A stretch of DNA of 64,000 bases from Herbiconiux sp. SALV-R1 (GCF_013113715.1 NZ_CP053344.1:3906001-3970000); one strand, 5' to 3'; positions 26,008-35,724 are shown, counted from the first letter of the stretch. Notes: a model not told the origin generated them from the letters alone. Numbers and translations are program-made.

Positions 26008-28253
26008 ACTCACCAGCGCGTCGGATGTCCCGAGTTGCGCCCGCGATCGCAGCCTGCGCGCTCGTCGCCGGTGCTCTGTTCGCGACCCCCGCGCCGAGCG
26101 CGTCGCAGGCGGCCGAGCCGGCGACCGCTGGCGGCAGCGGCACCACCGGGCTCAGCACCGAGGTCGACCTCACGGGGACCTCGGCGGCTGCCCCCACCCT
26201 CACCCTGGCTCCCGCGAACGACGGCGTCGCCGGCCCGGGCTCGGAGCTGCAGCTCGCCGTCGAGATCGCGAACCCGAGTCAGGGCCGCACCGTCGACACA
26301 CCCCTCACCGTCTCGCTCGGTGACACCCCCTTCGACTCGGTGTCGACCCTCGGCTCTTGGCTCGACGGCAGCGACGGTGACGGAGCTGCGCCCGAGCTCA
26401 CCCCGCTCGCCTCGGTGGCGTCCACGGCGGTCTCGCCCGGCGTCACCCACATGGTGCAGCTGAGCGTCCCCGCGGCCCAGCTCGACGCGGCCCTCGATGG
26501 CTGGGGCGTCTATCCCGTCTCGGTGTCGGCGACCATCGACGGCGTCACCACGGTCGCCCGTTCGTCGATCGTCTGGAACGACCCCGCCTCATCCGCCCCC
26601 GCGCCGGCCGACCTCACGGTCATCGCCCCCATCACGACCGTGGCGAGTTCGACCGGGCTCATCCAATCGGCAGCGTTGGAGGCCTTCACGAGCGACACCG
26701 GCGTTCTCACCCGCGAGCTCGACGCGGTGATCGACCAGCCGGTCACCATCGCCGTCGACCCGCGCATCATCGTCTCCATCCGGGCGCTCGGCTCGGCCGC
26801 CCCCGACTCGGCCGTGGCGTGGCTGCAGCGCCTCGACCAGGCGAGCAACCCCATCATCCCGCTCACCTTCGGCGACTCCGACATCTCGGGCGAGCGTCAG
26901 GCCGGCGCGACCCAGGTGCTGCAGCCCACCTCCTTCTCCTACGCGCTGCGCGGCGCCGACTTCACCGACGTCGACGAGCTCATCGAGCCCACCTCGGTTC
27001 CGGATGCGGGGGCCGTCACCGCGAGCCCGTCGCCCACCCCGGCGGCCGCGTCGGTGCCCACTCTCGACCAGCTCCTGGCCTGGGACTACACCTCGAGCAC
27101 CATCGCCTGGCCTCGCGGGGGCACGGTGGTCGGCGACGACCTCCCGGTGTTCGCCTCCTCCGGCTACGAGCGCACCATCATCGACTCGGAGCAGCTCACC
27201 GCGACGCCCCAGGAGAGCGACAGCGGCGAGTCGGGCGCCGCCGACCCCGCGCCCGTCGCGGCCACCGCGCGGCTCGGCGCCCAGCAGGTGCTCGTCTCCG
27301 ACCACGTCGTCTCCGACGCGCTGCAAGACGCCCTCTCCGCCACCACCGACACGAGCCGCGACGCTGCCTACGCCGCGCTCTCGGCCTCGCTCGCGGTGGC
27401 CGCCGAGCACGGCATCGTGCCCTCCGGCGCCCCCGGGGTGAAGGTGCTCGCGGTGCTCGACCGGGAGACCATGAACCTCAGCGACCTGGGTGAGGCGATG
27501 TCCGTGGTGGGTCGAGCCCCGTGGTCGCAGCCCTCTCCGCTTGAGGCCCTCCTCACCGGGGCGTTCGAGCAGCCCCTCACGCTCACCGACTCCCCCCAGC
27601 CCGCCGAGCGCATCGACAGCATCGCCGCGCTGCTCTCCGACGCGCGCGGCGTCGACGCCTTCTCCTCCGTGCTGGTCGACCCGTCGCTGCTCTCAGGCTC
27701 GCAGCAGGCGAACCTGCTCGCCCTGCTCTCGAACGCCTGGACCACCAACACCGGGGGCTGGGACGTCGCCGTCGACGCCGCGCGCGAGACCACGGCGACC
27801 ACTCTCGGCTCGGTGCAGATCGTCGACGGCTCGAACATCAACATGGTGGCGAACCAGGCCAATCTGCCGGTCACCCTGAGCAACGACCTGCCCTATCCGG
27901 TGAACGTGGTCGTGCACGTCACGCCCTCGAACGGCCGCCTGGTCGTGGAGAAGAGCGACATCGAGGTCACCATCGAGGCGAACTCGCGCAAGGGCGCCCA
28001 GATCCCCCTCGAAGCCGGCGTCGCGAACGGACCGGTGACCCTGAGCTTCCAGGTGCTGAGCCCCACAGGCGTGCTCGTGTCGGTGCCGTCCCCCGTGCTG
28101 GTGAACGTGAGTGCCGACTGGGAGACCTGGGGCACGGTGATCGTCGCGATCCTCCTGGTGCTGCTGTTCGGCTTCGGCCTCGTGCGCAACATCCTGCGAC
28201 GCCGCAAGCGCAACCGCGAAGCACCGAGCGAGACGGATGCGTCCCATGGCTAG
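26004..28253 (+). CDS. DUF6049 family secreted/membrane-anchored protein
   Basis: 749 residues. N-terminal signal peptide (RVAPAIAACALVAGALFATPAPSA), a large extracytoplasmic part rich in Ala/Ser/Thr/Asp, a beta-sandwich-like region near the end (LPVTLSNDLPYPVNVVVHVTP), one C-terminal helix (VIVAILLVLLFGFGLV) and a basic cytoplasmic tail RRRKRNRE. This is the pattern and location (between CCA transferase and murJ) of the mycobacterial Rv3909 family; its role is unknown, probably linked to MurJ and cell-wall assembly. The 3' end overlaps the murJ start. Confidence 0.88.
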   Translation: MNSPARRMSRVAPAIAACALVAGALFATPAPSASQAAEPATAGGSGTTGLSTEVDLTGTSAAAPTLTLAPANDGVAGPGSELQLAVEIANPSQGRTVDTPLTVSLGDTPFDSVSTLGSWLDGSDGDGAAPELTPLASVASTAVSPGVTHMVQLSVPAAQLDAALDGWGVYPVSVSATIDGVTTVARSSIVWNDPASSAPAPADLTVIAPITTVASSTGLIQSAALEAFTSDTGVLTRELDAVIDQPVTIAVDPRIIVSIRALGSAAPDSAVAWLQRLDQASNPIIPLTFGDSDISGERQAGATQVLQPTSFSYALRGADFTDVDELIEPTSVPDAGAVTASPSPTPAAASVPTLDQLLAWDYTSSTIAWPRGGTVVGDDLPVFASSGYERTIIDSEQLTATPQESDSGESGAADPAPVAATARLGAQQVLVSDHVVSDALQDALSATTDTSRDAAYAALSASLAVAAEHGIVPSGAPGVKVLAVLDRETMNLSDLGEAMSVVGRAPWSQPSPLEALLTGAFEQPLTLTDSPQPAERIDSIAALLSDARGVDAFSSVLVDPSLLSGSQQANLLALLSNAWTTNTGGWDVAVDAARETTATTLGSVQIVDGSNINMVANQANLPVTLSNDLPYPVNVVVHVTPSNGRLVVEKSDIEVTIEANSRKGAQIPLEAGVANGPVTLSFQVLSPTGVLVSVPSPVLVNVSADWETWGTVIVAILLVLLFGFGLVRNILRRRKRNREAPSETDASHG

Positions 28254-29859
28254 CAGCATCGGTCGCGCCAGCCTCTTCCTCGCCTCGGGCACGATGGTGT
28301 CGCGGGTGCTCGGCTTCGTGCGCACCATCATCCTGGCGCAGACCATCGGTGTGGTCGGAAGTGCGAGCGCTGACGCCTTCGCGGTGGCCAACCAGCTGCC
28401 GAACAACATCTACGCCATCATCGCGGGCGGCACCCTCTCCGCCGTCCTGGTGCCTCAGATCGTGCGGGCGACCCTGCACAGCGACGGCGGCAAGGGCTAC
28501 ATCAACAAGCTGCTGACCATCGCCATGGTCATCCTCGCGGGCACGACCGTGGTCGCGACCCTCGCCGCCCCCGTGCTGGTGACCGTGTCGGCGCCGAGCT
28601 GGTCGCCCGAGCAACGGGCCCTCGGCATCGCCTTCGCGTTCTGGTGCCTGCCGCAGATCTTCTTCTACGGGCTCTACACGGTGCTCGGCGAGGTGCTCAA
28701 CGCCAAGAGCGTCTTCGGGCCGTTCACCTGGGCGCCGCTGGTCAACAACGTGGTCTCGATCGCGGGTCTGGTCACCTTCATCGTGCTGTTCGGCGCCGAC
28801 CCGAGCGGCGAACGACTGGTCAGCGACTGGTCGCCCGACAAGATCGTCGTGCTCGCCGGGAGCACCACTCTCGCCGTGGCCTGCCAGGCCCTGGTGCTGT
28901 TCGTCTTCTGGCGCAGGGCGGGCATCCACTACCGTCCCGACTTCCGCTGGCGCGGGGTGGGCCTCGGTGCCGCGGGCAAGCTCGCCGGCTGGACCTTCGG
29001 CATGCTGCTGGTCACGCAGGCGGCCGGTCTGGTCGAGACGATGGTGGCCTCGATCGCGTCGGGAGACGCAGCGTCGGTGGCGACCATCCAAGCGGCCTGG
29101 CTCATCTTCATGCTGCCCCACTCGATCATCACCGTCTCGATCGTCACCGCCTACTTCACCAAGATGTCGGGCCACGCGAACCGCGGCGAGACCGTCGAGC
29201 TCAGAGGCGACGTCTCGGCCGCCATCCGGGTGACCGGGCTCTTCATGGTGCTCGGCACGGTCGTGCTGATCGTCGTCGCCTATCCCTTCTCCAGCCTGTT
29301 CACCGAGAACGTCGGGCAGTCCGTGGCCATGGGCAACGTGCTCATCGCCTTCGTGGTCGGGCTCGTGCCGTTCAGCGCCCTGTTCGTCCTCCAGCGGGTG
29401 TTCTACTCGCTCAGCAACACCAAGACGCCGTTCTTCCTCCAGGTGCTCCAGGCGACCATCTTCACGGCCCTGGCCATCGGATGCGCGTTCCTTCCCGCCG
29501 ACCTCATCGCCGTCGGTCTCGCCCTCGCGCTCTCGCTGGCCACCGCGATCCAGACCCTGGTCGCGGGCGTCATGATCCGCGGCAAGCTCGGGGGAGTGGG
29601 CGGCCGCACCGTCGTCGTCAGCTTCCTGCGCTTCGCCCTCGCCGCCCTGCCGTCGGCGGCCGCCGGCGTGGGCACGTATCTCGCCCTCCAGGCCCTCCTC
29701 GGTGGCGACTTCCCCACCTCGGGTTTCGTCGGCCCTCTCATCTCCATGGCGGTCATCGGCGTGGTGATGCTGGCCGTCTATCTGGGAGCCCTGTTCCTCA
29801 TCCGTTCGCCCGAGTTGAAAGACGCTCTGGGTCCCCTGAGGGCCCGTCTCGGCCGCTGA
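28237..29859 (+). CDS. murJ: Lipid II flippase MurJ
   Basis: 540 residues with about 14 membrane helices, the MATE-like MOP fold. Typical segments are SSIGRASLFLASGTMVSRVLGFVRTI, ADAFAVANQLPNNIYAIIAGG and the later RVFYSLSNTKTPF. It flips lipid II across the membrane for peptidoglycan synthesis. Unlike mycobacterial MviN it has no cytoplasmic pseudokinase or extracellular C-terminal domain. The start could also be the ATG at 28246; both lie within the end of the DUF6049 gene. Confidence 0.93.
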   Translation: MRPMASSIGRASLFLASGTMVSRVLGFVRTIILAQTIGVVGSASADAFAVANQLPNNIYAIIAGGTLSAVLVPQIVRATLHSDGGKGYINKLLTIAMVILAGTTVVATLAAPVLVTVSAPSWSPEQRALGIAFAFWCLPQIFFYGLYTVLGEVLNAKSVFGPFTWAPLVNNVVSIAGLVTFIVLFGADPSGERLVSDWSPDKIVVLAGSTTLAVACQALVLFVFWRRAGIHYRPDFRWRGVGLGAAGKLAGWTFGMLLVTQAAGLVETMVASIASGDAASVATIQAAWLIFMLPHSIITVSIVTAYFTKMSGHANRGETVELRGDVSAAIRVTGLFMVLGTVVLIVVAYPFSSLFTENVGQSVAMGNVLIAFVVGLVPFSALFVLQRVFYSLSNTKTPFFLQVLQATIFTALAIGCAFLPADLIAVGLALALSLATAIQTLVAGVMIRGKLGGVGGRTVVVSFLRFALAALPSAAAGVGTYLALQALLGGDFPTSGFVGPLISMAVIGVVMLAVYLGALFLIRSPELKDALGPLRARLGR

Positions 29860-29865
29860 CCGCGC

Positions 29866-29891
29866 GGAATAGTGCGCGGTTAGGATGTGTT
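29866..29891 (+). promoter_or_regulatory. Candidate SigR/SigH-type promoter of trxB-trxA
   Basis: GGAAT (29866-29870), 18 bases, GTT (29889-29891): the spacing and hexamer type of thiol-stress ECF sigma factors SigR/SigH. It lies 60-80 bases before trxB, a known target of these sigma factors. An inverted repeat ACCGCGC/GCGCGGT (29859-29880) overlaps it. Confidence 0.5.
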
Positions 29892-29949
29892 GTACCGCTC
29901 GACGGACCCGGCAGCACCGTGCCCGCCCTCATTTCAGGAGACAGTAGAC

Positions 29950-30912
29950 ATGCGCGAGATCATCATCATCGGGTCGGGCCCCGCCGGGTTCACGGCGGCC
30001 ATCTACGCCGCCCGTGCCGGCCTCAAGCCCCTGCTCCTCGCCTCGAGCGTCGAGGCGGGCGGAGACCTGATGAACACCACCGAGGTCGAGAACTTCCCCG
30101 GTTTCCCGCAGGGTGTGCAGGGTCCCGAGCTCATGATGAAGCTGCAGGAGCAGGCCGAGCGCTTCGGCACCGAGGTCGTGCTCGACGACGTCACCCGCCT
30201 CGAGCTCTCGGGCGAGGTCAAGGTCGTCGAGACCGGGTACTCCGGCACCTTCGAAGCCCGCTCGGTCATCTTCGCCACGGGTTCGGCCTATCGCAAGCTC
30301 GGTCTCCACGACGAGGAGCGGCTCTCCGGCCGCGGTGTCTCGTGGTGCGCCACCTGCGACGGCTTCTTCTTCAAGACCAAGACCATCGCCGTGGTGGGCG
30401 GCGGCGACTCCGCCATGGAGGAGGCCACCTTCCTCACCCGCTTCGCGGAGAAGGTCTACGTCGTGCACCGCAAGGATTCCCTGCGTGCCTCGAAGATCAT
30501 GCAGGAACGCGCGTTCGGCAACGACAAGATCGAGTTCGTGTGGAACTCCGAGGTCGTCGGCATCAGCGGCGAGAACGCGGTCGAGGCCCTGCAGCTGCGC
30601 GACACCGTCACGGGCGAGGAGAGCACCCTCGAGGTGCAGGGCCTGTTCGTGGCCATCGGCAACGACCCGCGCGTGCACCTCGTGCACGGTCAGCTCGACC
30701 TCACCCCCGAGGGCACCATCGCCGTGGCGGGCCGATCCTCCAAGACCAACCTCACCGGCGTGTTCGCCGCCGGTGACGTGATCGACCCGCACTACCGGCA
30801 GGCCGTCACCGCGGCTGCCTCGGGCACCGTCGCCGCGCTCGACGCCGAGGAGTTCCTCGCGTCGCTCGACCAGGCCGCCGCCGAAGCCCGCGACCTGGTT
30901 CCGGCCGAGTAG
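29950..30912 (+). CDS. trxB: Thioredoxin reductase
   Basis: 320 residues, low-molecular-weight NADPH-dependent type. FAD-binding GSGPAGFTAAIYAARAG at the N terminus, redox pair Cys133-Ala-Thr-Cys136 in SWCATCDG, NADPH-binding VVGGGDSAMEEATFL, and the C-terminal FAD motif GVFAAGDVIDPHYRQAV. It reduces thioredoxin encoded just downstream. The ATG at 29950 follows AGGAGACAG; 38 bases separate it from trxA. Confidence 0.97.
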   Translation: MREIIIIGSGPAGFTAAIYAARAGLKPLLLASSVEAGGDLMNTTEVENFPGFPQGVQGPELMMKLQEQAERFGTEVVLDDVTRLELSGEVKVVETGYSGTFEARSVIFATGSAYRKLGLHDEERLSGRGVSWCATCDGFFFKTKTIAVVGGGDSAMEEATFLTRFAEKVYVVHRKDSLRASKIMQERAFGNDKIEFVWNSEVVGISGENAVEALQLRDTVTGEESTLEVQGLFVAIGNDPRVHLVHGQLDLTPEGTIAVAGRSSKTNLTGVFAAGDVIDPHYRQAVTAAASGTVAALDAEEFLASLDQAAAEARDLVPAE

Positions 30913-30950
30913 CGCATCCGAACTCCCCCTCCCCACGAAAGAAGGAAGCC

Positions 30951-31274
30951 ATGTCCAACGCCAAGGCAGTCTCCGACTCCACCTTCGACGCCGATGTCCT
31001 GAAGTCCGAGAAGACGATCCTCGTCGACTTCTGGGCCGAGTGGTGCGGCCCGTGTCGTGCCGTCGCCCCGATCCTCGACCAGATCGCCGCCGAGCACGGC
31101 GACAAGATCGAGATCGTGAAGCTCAACGTCGACGACAACCCGCAGACCGCGATGAAGTACCAGATCACCTCGATCCCCGCCCTCAAGGTCTACCAGGGCG
31201 GCGAGGTCGTCAAGACCATCATCGGCGCAAAGCCCAAGGCGGCCCTCGAGGCCGACCTCGCGGCCTTCATCTGA
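30951..31274 (+). CDS. trxA: Thioredoxin
   Basis: 107 residues with the classical active site WCGPCR (Cys32, Cys35), VDFWAEWC before it, and the cis-proline in SIPALKVYQGGE. It is the disulfide reductant partner of TrxB. GAAAGAAGGAAG gives a strong ribosome-binding site. A terminator follows about 55 bases after the stop. Confidence 0.97.
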   Translation: MSNAKAVSDSTFDADVLKSEKTILVDFWAEWCGPCRAVAPILDQIAAEHGDKIEIVKLNVDDNPQTAMKYQITSIPALKVYQGGEVVKTIIGAKPKAALEADLAAFI

Positions 31275-31328
31275 TCGCCTCGACCCCGTCGAACCCCCGG
31301 GAACGCGCCTGACGGCCAGTTCCTGACG

Positions 31329-31363
31329 AGTGGCCCGCCGCATCCTTGCGCCGGGCCACTTTG
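31329..31363 (+). terminator. Rho-independent terminator after trxA
   Basis: AGTGGCCCG (31329-31337) pairs with CGGGCCACT (31352-31360), 14-base loop, followed by TTG/T-containing sequence. The T run is short, so efficiency is uncertain. Confidence 0.6.
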
Positions 31364-31408
31364 TCGTGTTCTACGATGGAATTTCGGTCTACGTCGGGAT
31401 GTACGTCA

Positions 31409-32728
31409 GTGAGCAGCCACAACCCTCCACAGCAGTCAGGTAACAACCTCGATCCCTGGTACTACAACTATGCCGAGCGCACGGCCGGCCTCGCCGCCTC
31501 CGAAGTGCGCGCCCTGTTCGCCGTCGCCTCCCGCCCCGAAGTGGTCTCGCTCGCCGGTGGCATGCCGGCCGTCTCGGCCCTGCCGCAGGAGCTCGTCATC
31601 GACTCCATGAACCGCGTCATGCGCGAGCAGGGCCCCGTCGCGCTGCAGTACGGTTCGGGTCAGGGCGTTCCGAAGCTGCGCGAGCAGATCCTCGACGTCA
31701 TGGCCATGGAGGGCATCCGTGCCAGCGCCGACGACGTCGTGGTGACCACCGGCTCGCAGCACGCGCTCGAGCTGGTGACGAAGCTGTTCATCGACCCGGG
31801 AGACGTCGTGCTCGCCGAAGGGCCGAGTTACGTCACGGCGATGGTGATCTTCAGGTCGTTCCAGGCCGAGACACACCATGTGCTGATGGATGAGCACGGC
31901 ATGATCCCGGAGTCGCTGCGGGAGAACATCGCACGGCTGAAGGCCGCCGGCAAGAAGATCAAGCTGCTCTACACGATCCCCTCGTTCCAGAACCCCGCGG
32001 GTGTGACGCTGAGCTGGGAGCGGCGGCTCGAGATCCTCGAGATCGCCCGTGAGAACGACATCCTCGTGCTCGAAGACAACCCGTACGGCCTGCTGCACTT
32101 CGACGCCCCGCCACCGCCCGCCATGCGCTCGGTCGAGCAGGACGGCGTCATCTACCTCGGCACGTTCTCGAAGACCCTGGCGCCCGGTTTCCGTGTCGGC
32201 TGGGCGCTCGCGCCCCACGCGGTGCGTGAGAAGCTCATCCTCGCCAACGAGGCGGCGGTGCTCTCGCCGAGCTCGTTCAGCCAGCTGGTCGTGTCGGAAT
32301 ACCTCGACTCCATCGACTGGCGCGCCCAGGTCGACCGCTTCCGCGGCGTCTACCGCGAGCGCAAGGAGGCGATGATCTCGGCTCTCACCGAGTACCTGCC
32401 GAATCTCAGCTGGACGAACCCCGACGGCGGCTTCTACGTCTGGCTCACGCTCCCGCCCTACCTCGACTCCAAGCAGATGCTGCCGCGTGCGGTCAAGGAG
32501 CTCGTCGCCTACACGCCGGGTACCGCGTTCTTCTCCGACGGCGGCGGGCGCAACAACATCCGTCTCTCGTTCTGCTACCCGACGCCCGAGGCGATCAAGG
32601 TCGGCATCCGGCGTCTTCAGTCGGTCATCAACGGCGAGCTCGACCTGCTGGAGACCTTCTCGGCGACCGGCCCCCTCGAGACCGTCCGCGATCGCAACTA
32701 CTCCGCGCCCCCGCCCAACCTGGATTGA
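31409..32728 (+). CDS. PLP-dependent aminotransferase, LysN/2-aminoadipate type
   Basis: 439 residues, fold-type I class I/II. The PLP lysine is in YLGTFSKTLAPGFRVGWALAP, the cofactor aspartate region in VLEDNPYGLLHF, and the N-terminal AASEVRALFAVASRPEVVSLAGGMP is typical of the MocR-like aminotransferase half without a DNA-binding domain. Substrates in this group include 2-aminoadipate, branched and aromatic amino acids; I cannot choose. GTG 31409 gives the normal N terminus; an ATG at 31376 would add 11 residues. 11 bases separate it from the ligase gene. Confidence 0.88.
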   Translation: MSSHNPPQQSGNNLDPWYYNYAERTAGLAASEVRALFAVASRPEVVSLAGGMPAVSALPQELVIDSMNRVMREQGPVALQYGSGQGVPKLREQILDVMAMEGIRASADDVVVTTGSQHALELVTKLFIDPGDVVLAEGPSYVTAMVIFRSFQAETHHVLMDEHGMIPESLRENIARLKAAGKKIKLLYTIPSFQNPAGVTLSWERRLEILEIARENDILVLEDNPYGLLHFDAPPPPAMRSVEQDGVIYLGTFSKTLAPGFRVGWALAPHAVREKLILANEAAVLSPSSFSQLVVSEYLDSIDWRAQVDRFRGVYRERKEAMISALTEYLPNLSWTNPDGGFYVWLTLPPYLDSKQMLPRAVKELVAYTPGTAFFSDGGGRNNIRLSFCYPTPEAIKVGIRRLQSVINGELDLLETFSATGPLETVRDRNYSAPPPNLD

Positions 32729-32739
32729 GGATCGACCCC

Positions 32740-33705
32740 ATGTCCGACGAAACCACTCCCCGCACCGTCGTGGTGCTCGCCGGCGGTATCTCCCACGAGC
32801 GCGACGTGTCGCTCCGGTCGGGCCGCCGGGTTGCCGACGCCCTCCTCGAGCGCGGTCACTCGGTCACGCTTCGCGACCCGGATGCGTCACTCCTGCCCTT
32901 CCTCGCCGACAACCGTCCCGACCTGGTGTGGCCCGCCCTCCACGGTGCGAGCGGAGAAGACGGCGCGCTGCGCGCCCTGCTCGGCATGCTCGGGGTGCCC
33001 TACGTCGGATCGCGGTCGAACACGGCGCGGCTGGCCTGGCACAAGCCGACCGCCAAGGAGATCGTGGAGCGCGCCGGTCTCGCCACGCCGCGGTCGATCA
33101 CGCTTCCTCGCGACAGCTTCCGTGAGCTCGGCGCCACGCAGGTGCTCGCCCTGGTGCTGGAATCGCTCGGAGGCGACCTCGTGGTGAAGCCGGCCATGGG
33201 CGGTTCGGCGCTCGGGGTCGGCGTGCTCGAGACGCCCGACGATCTGCCTCGCGCCGTCGTCGACGCCTACACCTACGGTGAGGTGGCGCTCATCGAGCAG
33301 CGCGTGCGCGGTGTCGAGATCTCGGTCGGCATCGTCGACCTGGGGGACGGTCCGTTCGCTCTTCCTGCAGTCGAAATCGATCCCCGATCAGGCATTTATA
33401 GCTTCGAAGCGCGCTACAACGCGGGGGAGACGAGTTTCTACGCCCCCGCTCGCCTCGATGCCGAGACCGCGGCGAACGCTCAGCGCGCGGCACTCGAGAT
33501 CCACACTGCGCTGGGCCTCCGGCACATCTCGCGCGTCGACCTGATCGTCGACGCCGCGGGGGTGCCGTGGTTCCTCGAGGCGAACGTCCTCCCCGGTCTG
33601 ACCGAGACGTCGACGGTGCCGCAGGGCATCCTCGCCGCCGGCTTCACGCTGGGTGCGGTGTACGAGCAGATCGGCGAGGTCGCGCTCCGCGACGAGCGCG
33701 GCTAG
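32740..33705 (+). CDS. D-alanine--D-alanine ligase-like ATP-grasp protein
   Basis: 321 residues, slightly short for Ddl (about 340-370). N-terminal VVLAGGISHERDVSLRSGRR, PALHGASGEDGALRALLGMLGVPYVGS, ATP-grasp lysine in LVVKPAMGGSALGVGV, and the C-terminal RVDLIVDAAGVPWFLEANVLPGLTETS with the metal ligands. It resembles Ddl closely, but many actinobacteria carry their main ddl elsewhere, so this may be a paralog. It ends in a 4-base overlap with convergent parB. Confidence 0.85.
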   Translation: MSDETTPRTVVVLAGGISHERDVSLRSGRRVADALLERGHSVTLRDPDASLLPFLADNRPDLVWPALHGASGEDGALRALLGMLGVPYVGSRSNTARLAWHKPTAKEIVERAGLATPRSITLPRDSFRELGATQVLALVLESLGGDLVVKPAMGGSALGVGVLETPDDLPRAVVDAYTYGEVALIEQRVRGVEISVGIVDLGDGPFALPAVEIDPRSGIYSFEARYNAGETSFYAPARLDAETAANAQRAALEIHTALGLRHISRVDLIVDAAGVPWFLEANVLPGLTETSTVPQGILAAGFTLGAVYEQIGEVALRDERG

Positions 33706-34676
33706 GCCGAACCCTCGCCACCCCCGAAGCCATCTTCTCCGAGCTCGGAGAGGATGCGGTTGAGGTCGCCGATCGTGGCGAAGTCGATGACGATCTGACC
33801 CTTCGTGCGCCCCAGGCTCACTCGCACGCGAGTGTTCAGGCGGTCGCCGAGGCGTTCACCGATCTCGTCGAGGTGGCCGCGCTTCGCCCCCGCGGTCGTC
33901 TTCGCTCGCGACTGCTTGGGGGCTTCTGAGGCGAGCGCCTCGGCCGCTCGCACCGACAGGTCTTCGTTCACGATCTTGTCGGCGAGCTTGGTCATCGCGT
34001 CGACGTCTCCGACGGCGAGCACGGCGCGGGCGTGCCCCGCACTGAGCACCCCAGCTGCGACACGGTTCTGCACCGACGGGGGGAGACGCAGAAGGCGGAG
34101 GGTGTTGGTGATCTGCGGGCGTGACCGGCCGATCCGCTCGGCGAGCTGGTCTTGGGTGATGCCGAAGTCGTCGAGCAACTGCTGGTAGGCGGAGGCCTCT
34201 TCGAGTGGATTGAGCTGGCTGCGGTGCAGGTTCTCGAGCAGCGCATCCCGCAGCATGTCTTCGTCGGCGGTGTCTTTGATGACGGCGGGGATCGTGTCGA
34301 GGCCCACCTCCTTCGTCGCACGCAGACGCCGCTCGCCCATCACGAGTTCGTACTGCTGCTCGGCGCCGTCTTCACGGGGGAGTTCGCGCACGACGATGGG
34401 CTGGAGCACACCGATCTCGCGGATCGAGTGCACGAGCTCGGCGAGGTCGGCGGGATCGAAGACGCTGCGGGGCTGCTTGGCGTTCGGAACAATGGATGCG
34501 GGGTCGAGCTGCGCGAGACGCGCACCGGGCACCGACACGAGCTGCGTGTCGGTCGCCGCGGGGCGGGGGGCGTCGAAGAACACGTCCACCGGGCGGGCAC
34601 CCTCGAGCCGAGGCTCGTCGGTGGGGATGAGGGCTCCGATGCCGCGGCCGAGGCCGGCTCTCTTCTTAGTGGCCAC
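33702..34676 (-). CDS. parB: Chromosome-partitioning protein ParB
   Basis: 324 residues. The CTPase/N-engagement domain contains GERRLRA (residues 114-120) and ENLHRSQLNPLEEA; the HTH with GITQDQLAERIGRSRPQITNTLRLL binds parS; the C-terminal dimer domain ends DLNRILSELGEDG. N-terminal KKRAGLGRGIGALIP is the ParA-contacting tail. It loads on the four parS sites upstream and organises the origin. It overlaps parA by 11 bases. Confidence 0.97.
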   Translation of the reverse strand: MATKKRAGLGRGIGALIPTDEPRLEGARPVDVFFDAPRPAATDTQLVSVPGARLAQLDPASIVPNAKQPRSVFDPADLAELVHSIREIGVLQPIVVRELPREDGAEQQYELVMGERRLRATKEVGLDTIPAVIKDTADEDMLRDALLENLHRSQLNPLEEASAYQQLLDDFGITQDQLAERIGRSRPQITNTLRLLRLPPSVQNRVAAGVLSAGHARAVLAVGDVDAMTKLADKIVNEDLSVRAAEALASEAPKQSRAKTTAGAKRGHLDEIGERLGDRLNTRVRVSLGRTKGQIVIDFATIGDLNRILSELGEDGFGGGEGSA

Positions 34677-35583
34677 GCTGTGACGCTCCTCTTTCTGCGA
34701 TTTCGGCGGCAGCCTCGAGATACGAGATCGAGCCGGGGGAACTGGGGTCGAAGCTGATCACGGTCTGCCCGTAGCTCGGGGCCTCTGAGATGCGCACGGA
34801 TCGCGGGATGACCGCCTGCAACGTCTGCTCGGGGAAGTGCTCACGCACGTCTTCGGCTACCTGGAAGGCGAGTCGGGTGCGGCCGTCGTACATGGTGAGC
34901 AGGATAGTCGAGACCGCGAGTGTCGGGTTGAGGTGGCGCTCGATGAGGCTGATGTTGTTGAGGAGCTGACTGAGGCCCTCCAGCGCGTAGTACTCGCACT
35001 GGATGGGGATGAGAACCTCACGCGCTGCGACGAAGGCGTTGATGGTGAGCAGGCCGAGCGACGGTGGGCAGTCGATGAAGACGTAGTGGAAGGGTTCGCC
35101 TTCGCGCTCCTTCGCGGCGAGGAAGCGGTCGAGCGCGCCACGGAGACGCTGTTCGCGGGCGACCATAGGGACGAGTTCGATCTCTGCGCCGGCCAGGTGG
35201 ATGGTGGCCGGTAGGCAGAAGAGGCGCTCGTTCTCAGGGCTTGCCTGCACCACATCGGCGATGTCTTCGTCACGGATGAGCACGTCGTAGACGCTCGGGA
35301 GCTCACCGCGGTGGTCGACGCCGAGCGCTGTGGATGCGTTGCCCTGAGGATCGAGGTCGATCACGAGAACACGGGCTCCCTCGCGCGCGAGTGCCGCAGC
35401 GAGGTTGACGGTGGTCGTCGTCTTCCCCACACCACCCTTCTGGTTGGCGACCGTCAGCACCCGCGACGAGTGGGGGAGGGGAAACTCTCTCGTCGCCAAC
35501 CGACGACGGCGCTGCGAGAGGTCTGCCAGTTCTCGAGCCAGTGGAGTCGTCGCATCGAAAGCGGTGGAATCACTGGTGGTCAT
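34666..35583 (-). CDS. parA: Chromosome-partitioning ATPase ParA
   Basis: 305 residues. Deviant Walker A NQKGGVGKTTTT with Lys49 and Lys54, DLDPQGNAST, FIDCPPSLGLLT and LIPIQCEYYALEGL are the MinD/ParA hallmarks. A 40-residue basic N-terminal extension precedes the core. It moves ParB-parS complexes to segregate origins. A perfect parS lies 19 bases before its ATG, which suggests ParB autoregulation. Confidence 0.97.
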   Translation of the reverse strand: MTTSDSTAFDATTPLARELADLSQRRRRLATREFPLPHSSRVLTVANQKGGVGKTTTTVNLAAALAREGARVLVIDLDPQGNASTALGVDHRGELPSVYDVLIRDEDIADVVQASPENERLFCLPATIHLAGAEIELVPMVAREQRLRGALDRFLAAKEREGEPFHYVFIDCPPSLGLLTINAFVAAREVLIPIQCEYYALEGLSQLLNNISLIERHLNPTLAVSTILLTMYDGRTRLAFQVAEDVREHFPEQTLQAVIPRSVRISEAPSYGQTVISFDPSSPGSISYLEAAAEIAERGASQRGH

Positions 35584-35602
35584 TCACTTCATCCTGTCGA
35601 CA

Positions 35603-35618
35603 TGTTTCACGTGAAACA
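35603..35618. promoter_or_regulatory. parS site 1
   Basis: Perfect TGTTTCACGTGAAACA, 19 bases before the parA start codon, within its probable promoter. Confidence 0.97.
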
Positions 35619-35724
35619 TCGGGGGCTGTGGAACCGGGAGGGCAGACTTCGATGCTACCCAAGAACGCCGTGCGCTCCCGCGTGTCGCGGCGAAACCTGG
35701 CTGGCTGGTGCCTTGGGGCTGATG

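Noticed and set aside
29859-29880. Terminator after murJ
   Set aside because: The ACCGCGC/GCGCGGT hairpin has no T tract and coincides with the trxB promoter.
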